Positions 45,779 through 55,077 are shown, counted from the stretch's first letter. The stretch is DNA of 64,000 nt from Encephalitozoon hellem ATCC 50504 (GCF_000277815.2 NC_018471.1:1-64000), one strand, 5' to 3'. Made by a program: numbers and translations. Notes: generated from the sequence alone by a model not told the origin.

Positions 45779-47623
45779 TTAATTAGATAACATACCATTC
45801 GAGAAATAGTACACCCGGTCAAACCTGCTCAGCAGTCCTGAGTTCTGCATTATCATTATAACAGTTTTGTCCGAAAGATGCTTCATAATCATGTCAACTA
45901 TGGCATTTTCAGATTCTTTGTCCAAATGCGAGGTCACTTGGTCGAAAATGTATATGGGTGCATCCTTAACAACAGTCCTCATCAGGCTAACCTTTTGCCT
46001 CTGTCCTCCGCTTAGTCTGTTCCCCCCGTTTCCAACAATCGTTTGGTATCCGTCGCTAAGACTTCTAAACACATCATCCATTCCATATCTTTTGCAGTAT
46101 TCAACAATCTCCTCGTCACTAAGATACTCGTTCCCATCCTTTATGTTGCTGATAATCGACTTGTTAAACAGCTGTGACTCCTGGGGAGAGTATGATATCA
46201 TGCTCCTCAGGCCTTCTCTGCTCAGTGTGTTAAGCTCTACATCGTCAACAAGAATACTTCCGTCGTACTCAAGAAATCCAAGGAGGGCCCTAGCAAATGA
46301 GGTCTTTCCTCCCCCATTGTCTCCAGATATCCCTATCTTCTCCCCCTTCTTTATCCTCATGTTTACATTCTTTAACAGCTTTATGTCCCCAATCGATATT
46401 TCCAAACCCTCGATTTTGATTTCATTTTCAAAGTCTTTCTTGTAATAGCCAAGCTTCTCCGTGTCCAGTTTGATGGCCTCAGCTCTGTTTTGTGATATAT
46501 TTGTTAGATTCAGTAGTATCATCACAAAGCTGTTGCTTATGTCAACACAATACATTCGAAGCTGGTTGCTCAATGAGAATATTAAGGTATAATCCTTGAA
46601 GCCAACACTACCCTCCCCCCTACTCGAAAATTGCACAGTCATGATAAACATCGCCATCATAAATATGTTTTCTCCAATAAAGTTCCCGGCCTGCAGCCAG
46701 CTCCAATACATCTTTCCGTACCTCGTTTCTGCATTCATGCGCCTGTATAGCTCATCTGCCTCAAACTCCTCGTTGTTGTATGACTTTATAATGTCGTAGT
46801 TCAGTATGCTGTTGTACCTCTTCCTCTCCGTCATGTCAATCTCTCTGTTCATCTTCAACCTGATAATGTTTCTATAATGATTTATGATGATCACACACAC
46901 CCCATATGCAATCACGACGCCCCCCATAAGCAGCCCATAGTAGCTTTCAACCCCACTTCGGATCTTAATCACCGTTATTAGAATGCAGCAGAAGCTCATG
47001 ATAAAACACTTTATAGTAGACTCCAGAATCCATCGCAGGGATGAAACCTTTCTATTCATGAACGATATCATGTCTCCAATACCTATTTTCTTGAAGTCTA
47101 GGAACGACATGCAAATGTGCTCTTTATATAGATCTATAATGTAATCTCTGCATATGGTTTCTACATAGCTGGACATTGTAAACAAGGATACTAGCCCAAG
47201 CACATACGAAGAAAGTGCAACAATTAGATATGTCCCGATCTTTTCATTCACCGCCTCCTTATTATCGGCCTTTTCTTGGATGTCATTTAGGATCTGTGTG
47301 ATGAATATCTCCCCATATCCAGCGGCCACCAGTGCTACTATGATGGGAAGAATCATGACTCTTACAACCGGGGATCCAAGAATATACTTGAACAGCACGG
47401 TCTTTATCATTATCATTTTGCTAGTTCTCTTTGCATCCTCCTTCATTTCCCGGGGTATGATTTTCTTCTTCTTTTTGCCTACTGAGTCAACTGACTTAAT
47501 CTGGGAAGCCTTGGAAGTTCGTGGAGAAGCGATTATTGGACGGTTTCCAAAAGTAGCATCTTGATTGATGCCAGGGGATCCCGAGGGTATATCCGCATTT
47601 CGTGAGATGGCAGTAGTACCCAT
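45779..47623 (-). CDS. ABC half-transporter, ATM1-like, with degenerate ATPase motifs
   Basis: This 614-residue protein has a membrane domain with six segments (about 75-375) and one nucleotide-binding domain. Walker A is GDNGGGKTS (434-442), the signature is LSGGQ (537-541) and Walker B is IYIFDQ. The catalytic glutamate is replaced by Q562 (codon at 45938-45940), and the H-loop His by Q593 (codon at 45845-45847). The layout resembles ATM1-type mitochondrial or mitosomal exporters of the Fe-S pathway, but no clear targeting peptide is visible. It may bind ATP with little hydrolysis, or pair with an active partner. Confidence 0.82.
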   Translation of the reverse strand: MGTTAISRNADIPSGSPGINQDATFGNRPIIASPRTSKASQIKSVDSVGKKKKKIIPREMKEDAKRTSKMIMIKTVLFKYILGSPVVRVMILPIIVALVAAGYGEIFITQILNDIQEKADNKEAVNEKIGTYLIVALSSYVLGLVSLFTMSSYVETICRDYIIDLYKEHICMSFLDFKKIGIGDMISFMNRKVSSLRWILESTIKCFIMSFCCILITVIKIRSGVESYYGLLMGGVVIAYGVCVIIINHYRNIIRLKMNREIDMTERKRYNSILNYDIIKSYNNEEFEADELYRRMNAETRYGKMYWSWLQAGNFIGENIFMMAMFIMTVQFSSRGEGSVGFKDYTLIFSLSNQLRMYCVDISNSFVMILLNLTNISQNRAEAIKLDTEKLGYYKKDFENEIKIEGLEISIGDIKLLKNVNMRIKKGEKIGISGDNGGGKTSFARALLGFLEYDGSILVDDVELNTLSREGLRSMISYSPQESQLFNKSIISNIKDGNEYLSDEEIVEYCKRYGMDDVFRSLSDGYQTIVGNGGNRLSGGQRQKVSLMRTVVKDAPIYIFDQVTSHLDKESENAIVDMIMKHLSDKTVIMIMQNSGLLSRFDRVYYFSNGMLSN

Positions 47624-47643
47624 AGGATTTATTGGCCCTTAAA

Positions 47644-48011
47644 ATGGCTATTGTGCAATACATTCTGCTCAGAGGCGATTTGAATTTCTCGAGAGGCGCC
47701 CTAATTGCTCAAGCCTGCCACTCGAGTGTTTATTCCATTGAAAGATACAGAGATCATCCTGACACAGTAGAGTATCTAAAGAGTGCAGGGCATATGACAA
47801 AGATAATCCTCAAGGTAAGTGGATGATTTAATTTCAGATAAAAGAGGAGGATGTAGAAGAGATAGTAGGCCATCTTGTTTCAAAAAATATCGACCATACT
47901 GTTTGGGTTGAGGAACCGGAAAACATAGCCACATGCATATCTCTGAGGCCCTACAGAAAGAGCCAGGTAGCAGATACCGCCGAGTACCTCAGAAGATTCA
48001 AGCTATTCTAG
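47644..48011 (+). CDS. PTRHD1-like peptidyl-tRNA hydrolase, spliced
   Basis: Exons 47644-47814 and 47838-48011 join into a 114-residue protein. Exon 1 encodes [23 protein letters not shown] and [16 protein letters not shown]. Exon 2 encodes [20 protein letters not shown] and ends FKLF. Both parts match the Pth2/PTRHD1 family, which resembles peptidyl-tRNA hydrolase 2. Without splicing, exon 1 ends 3 codons past the donor at TGA. The open frame begins upstream at a TTG; the ATG at 47644 is used. The start is 20 bases from the divergent ABC transporter. Confidence 0.88.
47815..47837 (+). other. 23-base spliceosomal intron in the PTRHD1-like gene
   Basis: The sequence starts GTAAGT and ends ATTTCAG, with a TTTAAT stretch just before the acceptor as a possible branch site. 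Its removal keeps frame (phase 0) and restores a continuous family match across the junction. The length and donor fit known microsporidian introns. Confidence 0.85.
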
Positions 48012-48125
48012 TGATTTTATGCAATAAAGGGAGGCCCTTATTGCCTCCTTAGAGGCTCCTTTTACAGCAAAGAAAGGGACTTCAGGATGGTTGTATATTA
48101 AGGCTAAAACAAATCCCCTATCGAT

Positions 48126-50360
48126 ATGAGCCCATGCCTCAAGGATAAGTATAGACGGCAGTTGACGGGAACCTGTGACAAAGTTCCCTGCCACAAAATA
48201 TTCTGTCGATCTGGACTAGGAAACGAGGCTGCCGAGGAGCTGTCAGAGCTGCTTTCGAAATACGGAGACGTGTTTTTGTGTGAAAACATATGCAAAACCA
48301 TGGACCGTGCCTCTCATGTAAACTTTGGCAGAAATGGAAATGTATTCCTAGATTTCTTCTTTTGCCTAAGCAAGATGGGGTCGAGAAGAAATACATCTTC
48401 TGAAGAGAGCAGGTCTGGAAGTAGAAGCGAAACATCAATACTTTGCATCAAGAACGAGGAGGGCATAAAGCTGGAGAAGAATGGAATGCAGTCTGTTGAA
48501 TGGGCTAGGAGGAGGTTTAGGAAAAAAAGCATTCCCTCATTCAAGAGCAAGACTGGAAACAGATTTGGATGCCTGAAAATCAACGAGATGAAAGATGAGT
48601 TTGACGGTGCAACCAGGCTTGACCACTCCATTTGTACACTAATATCTGGGAAGGATGGCGTCACTGCGGAGGATAGATATATCCTTATTGGCGTGCTTCA
48701 GCTATTACTCAAGAAATACGAAGACTCACTACACCTTACTCTTGGAATGGTCATTATTAGAATTTATTGCTCAATAAGTAAATATGGTGATGTCGAGGAA
48801 GTGTACTACCCGATTTTATACAAGATATTCCACAACATCCGTGGGTTGTACAGTGAGATGCTCAAGAAGAATTCGCTCAGCGAGGGAATTACATGTAAGG
48901 GGGAAAAGATAGGCTCGAGGGGAGACCATCCTGTCTGCATATACCTGCCCAGATTTACAAAGCTTGATCTTTCTATGCTTGTAGATAATATAGCAGGAAT
49001 TCTCAACTCCGAAGAGACTGCTGACAACAGAGAAAGCAAGAGAGTTGATAACCTACTGAGCATATTGCATTTGCTCTACCTTATAAACGAGGAGTGCGGG
49101 ATACTTAGCTATAAAAGATTCTATTTGGCATCCTTTTGCACCCGCATGAACTTTCGTGAGGAGTTTAAGCACTTCAGAGCAAAGTCGAAGACACCCCTCA
49201 ACTTCCCCTTTATCCTTCCGGTGCACATCAAAGCTGAGCTTATCAAGTATGAAAACAATGACATGATGAAGACCTCTCTGCAGGACTCGTTTTTCAAATC
49301 TCTGTTTGAGGGGCATGTGGATCCGTATCTGTTTATCACTGTGAACAGAGAAACAGTATATAGAGACAGTATTGAGATATTCAAGAGGATGAATCCGTTG
49401 AATGCAAGAAAGCAGCTTAGGACCACATTCAGAAACGAGGAGGGGGTGGACTCTGGAGGGATAAGAAAAGAGTACTTCCAGCTATTGAGCCAAGAGATAA
49501 AGGAGGATGGAAGACTATTTGAACACACAGAAAATAGAATCTGGATCAGGCCGCACGAGGGAGATGAAGAGGAGTATGAAGCCATTGGAAGAATAATTGC
49601 CATAGCACTCTACAATAATGTTGTCCTTAACATTCCTTTCCCAAGCTTGTTTTTCAAGAAGCTCCTTGGCAGAAGACCAACTCTCGATGACCTGAGGGAG
49701 ATATCCTCTGGAATAGCTACATCGCTGAGGAATCTGAGAAGATTGTCAAAAGATGAAATAAACGGACTAGACCTACGGTTTGTTGCCGAGCACAATGTTG
49801 ATGGGGCCACGAGAGTATATCCTCTTGTGAAGAACGGGAAGAATATAAGGCTAACATCGGAAAACATGAGGCTGTTTATTGAGAAGTACATCGAATTCCA
49901 TACAGACACCCTTGTAAAGCCTCAGTTCGAAGCCATTCAAAAGGGATTCTATTCCATAATAGATAGAGACAAGATGATGTATCTTGACCCAAAGGAGCTT
50001 GAGAAGATAATGATGGGGTCAAATACATTTGATATCAAGGCAATAAGATCCTCTGCTACGTATTCTGGATACAGAGAGGATTCCCCCATCATTCTCTACT
50101 TCTGGGAAATATTCGAAGGATTCAACAGGAAGAAAAGAAAGAAACTTCTTCAATTCATCACGGGAAATGACAGGATACCTGTTTCAGGCCCTGCATCGTT
50201 GAAGCTTGTCATAATGAAAAATGGATGTGATACAGACAGGCTTCCTTCTTCGCAAACGTGCTTTAATACACTCCTGCTTCCTGAATATTCATCTAAGAGC
50301 AAGCTGGAGAAAAAGCTCGAAACCGCCCTGGAACTAACAGCAGGATTCTTCCTACTCTGA
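48126..50360 (+). CDS. HECT ubiquitin ligase with N-terminal AZUL finger (UBE3A-like)
   Basis: This 744-residue protein opens with an AZUL zinc finger (about 8-55), visible as YRRQLTGTCDKVPCHKIFCRSG and a later LCEN Cys. A Ser-rich and helical middle follows, then a HECT domain (about 390-744). The catalytic Cys is C712 in SSQTCFNTLLLPEYSS. The combination of AZUL and HECT is typical of E6AP/UBE3A, here without a known viral partner. It transfers ubiquitin from an E2 to its own Cys and then to substrates. Confidence 0.9.
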   Translation: MSPCLKDKYRRQLTGTCDKVPCHKIFCRSGLGNEAAEELSELLSKYGDVFLCENICKTMDRASHVNFGRNGNVFLDFFFCLSKMGSRRNTSSEESRSGSRSETSILCIKNEEGIKLEKNGMQSVEWARRRFRKKSIPSFKSKTGNRFGCLKINEMKDEFDGATRLDHSICTLISGKDGVTAEDRYILIGVLQLLLKKYEDSLHLTLGMVIIRIYCSISKYGDVEEVYYPILYKIFHNIRGLYSEMLKKNSLSEGITCKGEKIGSRGDHPVCIYLPRFTKLDLSMLVDNIAGILNSEETADNRESKRVDNLLSILHLLYLINEECGILSYKRFYLASFCTRMNFREEFKHFRAKSKTPLNFPFILPVHIKAELIKYENNDMMKTSLQDSFFKSLFEGHVDPYLFITVNRETVYRDSIEIFKRMNPLNARKQLRTTFRNEEGVDSGGIRKEYFQLLSQEIKEDGRLFEHTENRIWIRPHEGDEEEYEAIGRIIAIALYNNVVLNIPFPSLFFKKLLGRRPTLDDLREISSGIATSLRNLRRLSKDEINGLDLRFVAEHNVDGATRVYPLVKNGKNIRLTSENMRLFIEKYIEFHTDTLVKPQFEAIQKGFYSIIDRDKMMYLDPKELEKIMMGSNTFDIKAIRSSATYSGYREDSPIILYFWEIFEGFNRKKRKKLLQFITGNDRIPVSGPASLKLVIMKNGCDTDRLPSSQTCFNTLLLPEYSSKSKLEKKLETALELTAGFFLL

Positions 50361-50398
50361 ACTGAAAATAAATTATTTTTGCACCTTTCCATTCATCT

Positions 50399-50818
50399 TC
50401 AAAAAAAGGTTTCCTCGGATTCGTCACTGCTGAAATCTAAGTTTGTCGCAGGATCAATCGTTCTATGTTTCCCTGCCGTGTATGCCTTCTTCTTTATGTT
50501 CTTTCTAAGACCGCTACAGTAGGGCCTCCAGGGAAGCTTTCTGAGAAATGAGGCTTCGTCCTCCCCTAATCCCACCTTAAACTCCTTTTCTTCTTCAGGA
50601 CATATCCCTGACATTCTCTTGCACTCATAAAGTATCTTGTCCTGCTCTTTGTCCATAAGCAAAGTCACCTTGTTGTTCAACACACAATACTCATAAATAG
50701 GTTTATTACTCTTCCTGCTCAATGGTGTACCCTTTCTCTCAATCCTCACAAACACCATCTTGTGCCTCCAGGCATTAGCCTTGCCAGCCTCCTCAGAGTA
50801 GGAATTTTTGTTTTCCAT
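50399..50818 (-). CDS. Unknown 139-residue protein with acidic tail
   Basis: The open frame begins at TTG, so the ATG at 50816-50818 is used. The middle (about 20-80) alternates strands and turns, residues 103-120 are basic, and the C-terminus ends SSDESEETFF, a likely CK2-type acidic site. I do not recognise it. It is tandem with KRR1, 82 bases away, which is suggestive of a ribosome or nucleolar role but no more. Confidence 0.6.
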   Translation of the reverse strand: MENKNSYSEEAGKANAWRHKMVFVRIERKGTPLSRKSNKPIYEYCVLNNKVTLLMDKEQDKILYECKRMSGICPEEEKEFKVGLGEDEASFLRKLPWRPYCSGLRKNIKKKAYTAGKHRTIDPATNLDFSSDESEETFF

Positions 50819-50899
50819 GTGCAAAGAAATCTCTTGGCAAAACAAAACTCTTGTATATATAAATAGGCCCCAATAGGAATAACAAAGCGTCCTTTTGAG

Positions 50900-51736
50900 T
50901 CATTCTTCAGGCGCAACGTACTTCTCTGCATCCTCCTTCTTCCTTTTCTTCTTTTCTCCACCGTTTTCCTTTTTTCCAGAATCAAAATCTCCGTCGGTAA
51001 AGTACTCTCCTGTCTCCATCTCAATGTCTTCCTTTCTCTTTGGTATATCAGAGGGCATGCCCCCGCTCGGTCTTCCAACAATCTTCTTCTTCGACTTTTT
51101 GTTGCTCTTCTTGATCTCCGGAAGGAATCGGCTCCAATCCTCTCCCTCCTTGGTCTTGTCTCCCTCCAGCTTTCTTTTTTCCACAAGCTTTTTAATCTGG
51201 TACATCGGATGAATGTTGTTCATGCAATCAATCACAATCTTCTTCACCTCCTCAATACCTTTGAAGCTCCCGATAATACTTACAGTCTTGCCATGTACAA
51301 GAACATAGCACTTCGTCAGAATCTGGATGGCCTTCAGTGTCATCTCCTTGGGCCCTATTAGTCTGTCTCTTCTCTTTTCAAACACCTTGTCAGAGCTTGC
51401 TAGCCTCTTTATATCAATCACTTCACAAAAGTATTCGTCCTCCAGCACTTTCATCGCCTCTTCAACTCCAACCCCCCGGCTCACAAGCTTGACAAAGTTA
51501 ACCGCCTTGATAAATATAAACGGATCCCTTGTGCTCTTGTTCGTCGCCACGTCAATAATTCTCTTCTCTAAATCAATGTTGCATGATATCTTCTTCCCCT
51601 CCAGTGCCTTCACAATATATTTCTGTGTCTGTTCAATGTACTTTTCTCTGTACTTCGGATACATCACAGACTCAGAACTTACTTCTACAAACTCGTGCTT
51701 AAAGTCCGTCTCAGAAAACTTTACACTATGCTCCAT
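50900..51736 (-). CDS. KRR1: Ribosome assembly factor KRR1
   Basis: This 278-residue protein is KRR1, a KH-domain component of the small-subunit processome. It shows VNFVKLVSRGV, DRLIGPKEMTLKAIQILTKC, VHGKTVSIIGSFKGIEEVKK and NNIHPMYQIKKLVEKRKL, then a Lys/Asp/Glu-rich tail. The family's GPKGxT-type loop appears as GPKEMT. The protein is close to the yeast length (316). Confidence 0.92.
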   Translation of the reverse strand: MEHSVKFSETDFKHEFVEVSSESVMYPKYREKYIEQTQKYIVKALEGKKISCNIDLEKRIIDVATNKSTRDPFIFIKAVNFVKLVSRGVGVEEAMKVLEDEYFCEVIDIKRLASSDKVFEKRRDRLIGPKEMTLKAIQILTKCYVLVHGKTVSIIGSFKGIEEVKKIVIDCMNNIHPMYQIKKLVEKRKLEGDKTKEGEDWSRFLPEIKKSNKKSKKKIVGRPSGGMPSDIPKRKEDIEMETGEYFTDGDFDSGKKENGGEKKKRKKEDAEKYVAPEE

Positions 51737-51897
51737 ATGGGGTCCTGCATCTTGATTATTTCATCAACAAAACCCCGCTTCCGTTTTCGTACGGCCTCAA
51801 TGGTGTCGCCAGATAGCACCTTCCCAAGCACCACAGTCTTGTTCTAAGGCCTCTCCGGCATCCAGATAGTACATCCCTTATACTAGATGTTTTTAGT

Positions 51898-52944
51898 CTA
51901 GGCATCTTCAGTCTTCTTTCCGTCAATGGACATGCATTTCCTTCCGTCCTTGAAAAACTTCAGAAGTATTCTATAAACTCCGTTCCGCGAAACCCCACTT
52001 ATCTCAGCCTCAAACCTGCTTGAAATCAGTATCTGGGGATTCTTCTTATTCATTTCGTTTATAGAGCCCAGGCACTCGGCCATTTTCCTTCTGAATATGT
52101 AGAAGATTATTTTGTACTCCTTGCTTATCTCAAGATTCAAAAGCCTTTCTAACATTTTGATGGACCTTTCAAATCTTCCGTGCCTCATGCATCTTAGACA
52201 CCGAAGAAACTCATCCCACATCGTCTCCCCTCCCGTTTCAATCTCCAGAAGGGTTTCGAGACGGCGCAGAACATGTGGCGGATATCTGCCAGTCTTTCTT
52301 ACTTCTTCCATAAGAAATTTCCTAGTAAACTTGAAATATTTTATCAAGCAAGGATACATGGAAGACAGCTCTACAAGCTTAGGCAAGGCAAGCCTTCCAA
52401 AGTATTCCTCAGGCACATTCCTTCTAATGTTTTCAAACAGATCCAAATCATTTCCAGCCTCACAATCTTTTTCATAAGCCCTGTATCTTGGAGACTGGGA
52501 AATCAGCGCCTGAATGGCATCCTTGCGATATTTACTCTTTGATCTATGCACATGGTAAAATATGATGTCGTTATCCTTAAAAAACCTTGAGAATATATCC
52601 ACATACTTTACAGCCAGATCATTGATCCTTGGGTCTGTGGAGTAGAACATATGAAGAATGTTCGTGTCTGCCTCATCCACATGCTTGCTGATCTTTGCAA
52701 GGTACCTCAAGGCCAGAGATTTTGCAATCCAGTTCTTTGAATGGAATAGTAGGAACATCTTCCGAACTCCCCCTCTTATCACTTCCTTCTGCGAGGTAGA
52801 CCTCACTATCTTCTTCAAGTTCGACAGGCCTATCTCGATCTCGGAATAAGGGGAATCAGGAGAAACATCCACCTTCAGAAGCTTCTTTAGGTATGTGCTG
52901 GGCTTCATGGAAATGGGCTGTAGAGAAAAGATTAAATCAGACAT
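51898..52944 (-). CDS. Unknown helical-repeat protein, 348 residues
   Basis: The protein is helical, with hydrophobic spacing like HEAT/ARM solenoids, particularly at about 30-150 (QKEVIRGGVRKMFLLFHSK and ALRYLAKISKHVDEAD). Charged residues are common. I see no catalytic motif. The ATG at 52942-52944 is clear. A HEAT-type scaffold or an Integrator-like subunit would be possible, but I have no specific match. Confidence 0.6.
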   Translation of the reverse strand: MSDLIFSLQPISMKPSTYLKKLLKVDVSPDSPYSEIEIGLSNLKKIVRSTSQKEVIRGGVRKMFLLFHSKNWIAKSLALRYLAKISKHVDEADTNILHMFYSTDPRINDLAVKYVDIFSRFFKDNDIIFYHVHRSKSKYRKDAIQALISQSPRYRAYEKDCEAGNDLDLFENIRRNVPEEYFGRLALPKLVELSSMYPCLIKYFKFTRKFLMEEVRKTGRYPPHVLRRLETLLEIETGGETMWDEFLRCLRCMRHGRFERSIKMLERLLNLEISKEYKIIFYIFRRKMAECLGSINEMNKKNPQILISSRFEAEISGVSRNGVYRILLKFFKDGRKCMSIDGKKTEDA

Positions 52945-53147
52945 TAGAAAGTAGATGCTTTCAGAGTAACTATGACAATATGCATTATAGAATGCTGTTT
53001 AGTGTCTCATCACGAAGCATCAGGGCTATGAAAAAATTTATTTGATAACTTGGGACTCATTTTCTGCCGCAATAACAGAGGTGTATGCAGGCATATATAG
53101 ACTTGTAAAACTGTGACAGCTAAAAGATTTATTTTGGGTGGCATGCC

Positions 53148-54107
53148 TCAAACACCCTTTTCTTTTTTGGCTTCCCCCCGGCTTTTGGAGTCTGCCATTT
53201 CCAGTGCTATCGACCCCAGCACGCCGAGTATTGAAAGTGCCTGAACCTTCTCGATCTTATGTCCAAACACAATTAGTGACAGGAAGATCGAAAACATCTT
53301 TCTTGTAAGGTTGACTGTGGTGAGGGTTATGGATCCATGGGATCGAACCATTGAGTATATCACAATCTGGCCTAGTATGTTGAATGTTGAATATAGGAAT
53401 AAATCTGGTACAACCTCGGGAGTGGACTTTATAAATCCAATTGAGTACTTCAAGTTGTCTGTTAAGAGGATTATTGTGAAGGATATAAGGAACCGAAATA
53501 GATTGGTGTAGTACATCATCTGGAAGGATGAGATCTTGAATGTCCGGAACAAATGGTCTTGGCCTGAGTTTATGATTCCATCAGCAAGGAGGCTTGTGAC
53601 AAGAATCAGGATCCCTATGATGCTAAATCCGGATGTTGATGTGCTTCTTTTATCGAAGAACGAGAAAGAGAGGACAGACAGAGATATTAGTCCCAGAGAC
53701 AGATACTTTCTGCAACTCAGGGTCCTTCTGTATATCAGAAAATTCATCAAGGCAATCGGAAGCAGCTTGCAGGATTTTGCAATGATCAGGGTTGGATAGC
53801 TGAGATATCTAAGCGAGATGTATCCCAGCTGGGAAGATGTTAGGCTTAAAGATGCCAGGCAAGCATAATGGAGCAGCACCCTTCTGCTGTGAACCTTCTC
53901 CGTCTCCTTGCTAAGGCACATCATTATTCTCCCCACTACAATGCCTCCTAGGCTTTGAAGAATTAGCGGAAACAAGGCAGACTCATACTTTCGGCCACTG
54001 TATGTTGTTGTTGTTAGCTTTTCACCGTAGACACCAAATACTAAAAAGAATGCATATATCCCCACAACATGGAGTGCCAAACTGATATGCTTGTTCAAAG
54101 TTCCCAT
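53148..54107 (-). CDS. UDP-sugar transporter of the SLC35B1/HUT1 type
   Basis: This 319-residue protein has about ten membrane segments. Family stretches include LGYISLRYLSYPTLIIAKSCKLLPI (about 94-118), FSIIGILILVTSLLADGIINS (about 160-180) and LTTVNLTRKMFSIFLSLIVFGH (about 263-284). HUT1 proteins move UDP-galactose or UDP-glucose into the ER lumen. The C-terminus is Lys-rich (KKEKGV). The start is divergent from PCC1, 63 bases away. Confidence 0.82.
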   Translation of the reverse strand: MGTLNKHISLALHVVGIYAFFLVFGVYGEKLTTTTYSGRKYESALFPLILQSLGGIVVGRIMMCLSKETEKVHSRRVLLHYACLASLSLTSSQLGYISLRYLSYPTLIIAKSCKLLPIALMNFLIYRRTLSCRKYLSLGLISLSVLSFSFFDKRSTSTSGFSIIGILILVTSLLADGIINSGQDHLFRTFKISSFQMMYYTNLFRFLISFTIILLTDNLKYSIGFIKSTPEVVPDLFLYSTFNILGQIVIYSMVRSHGSITLTTVNLTRKMFSIFLSLIVFGHKIEKVQALSILGVLGSIALEMADSKSRGEAKKEKGV

Positions 54108-54170
54108 TGGCTTCAGGGAGGTCTCTGCAAATCAAAAAGTATTGCATCAAAATTTGTTAGCCTTCTGCCC

Positions 54171-54452
54171 ATGGAGTTCAAGGCCTCTTTGAGATTACCG
54201 TGTGAAGACCCAAAGATGGTTGCAGCAGCAATTTCGAGTGAGGAGGGAGATGTCTGCAGGCCGTCTGAGAAATATGTCTACGAGGACAGATGTCTGGTTG
54301 TAGATGTTTCTGCAAACAATGCAAGGGATCTGGGAAAGTCTCTGAATTCGATACTCTCAAGGTTTAAGCTGTCCGTAGAGACCATAGGGTTATGTAAAAG
54401 GCTCGAGGGAAAGGACCAGGTGGAACAAAAAGGCCTTTCTAACACCAAATGA
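54171..54452 (+). CDS. PCC1: KEOPS subunit PCC1
   Basis: This 93-residue protein matches Pcc1/LAGE3. It has KASLRLPCED, DVCRPSEKYVYEDRCLVVDVSANNA and RDLGKSLNSILSRFKLSVETI. PCC1 dimerises in the KEOPS complex, which makes t6A in tRNAs that read ANN codons. The frame is open upstream to bases near 54069 but would then overlap the start of the divergent transporter; the ATG at 54171 gives a typical PCC1 start. Confidence 0.85.
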   Translation: MEFKASLRLPCEDPKMVAAAISSEEGDVCRPSEKYVYEDRCLVVDVSANNARDLGKSLNSILSRFKLSVETIGLCKRLEGKDQVEQKGLSNTK

Positions 54453-54463
54453 TTAGAATAAAG

Positions 54464-55036
54464 TTAATTTAATGGTTCGCTATTCACGCCTGTATTTTCT
54501 TCCCGAGACTTCGCTTCTTCTGAAAACAATGCTTCTAGTCTATTGAGCTCCTCCTCATCTGCCTCTGTCTTGAATCCACTGTACATGGGGATCCCTTGAA
54601 GGTCTGCGCTTATTACTAGCGTTCCTCTTCTGCATGTGACCACAGGAATCTTCCTTTCTGTTCCAATGAGATCGGTTATCTCCGGGCAATTGCTGGCCAG
54701 AATGTAGTGGTTTTTGTTCGACTTCCTCATGACTCTTCTTAAACAGCTCAATGGCTCTCTTACCTCCTTATGGTCGCAATGCAATATCTCCAAATACCTT
54801 GCAATTCCTTTCTTGTGATCCCTTCCTATCTCCTTGAGCTTCTTATAGACACACTTTGTTACAAAGAGCTTTGGCTGAGATCTGAACAGGTCGTTTACAT
54901 GTCTTAGCCCCAGAAGGCTTTTGTTCATTTCGGCAACAAAGTCGCACTCGACGATCACTTGGTAGGGGACCCTGTATCCTATCTTTGCGAGAAGCTTCAC
55001 AACTTTTTTATTCTTTTTGTATACTTTTCTATTCAT
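54464..55036 (-). CDS. UTP23: rRNA-processing factor UTP23 (PIN-like)
   Basis: This 190-residue protein is a UTP23/FCF1-type PIN fold, with LAKIGYRVPYQVIVECDF near the start and the middle block FVTKCVYKKLKEIG. Later blocks are HYILASNC, RKIPVVTCRRGTLVI and an acidic tail. UTP23 works in the small-subunit processome and in release of the snR30 snoRNA. FCF1 is the alternative, but the sequence is closer to UTP23 in layout. It converges with PCC1, leaving 11 bases. Confidence 0.75.
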   Translation of the reverse strand: MNRKVYKKNKKVVKLLAKIGYRVPYQVIVECDFVAEMNKSLLGLRHVNDLFRSQPKLFVTKCVYKKLKEIGRDHKKGIARYLEILHCDHKEVREPLSCLRRVMRKSNKNHYILASNCPEITDLIGTERKIPVVTCRRGTLVISADLQGIPMYSGFKTEADEEELNRLEALFSEEAKSREENTGVNSEPLN

Positions 55037-55077
55037 TTATCTCCATGGGTTAAATTGTGTCAAAATGAAGGCCCCAA

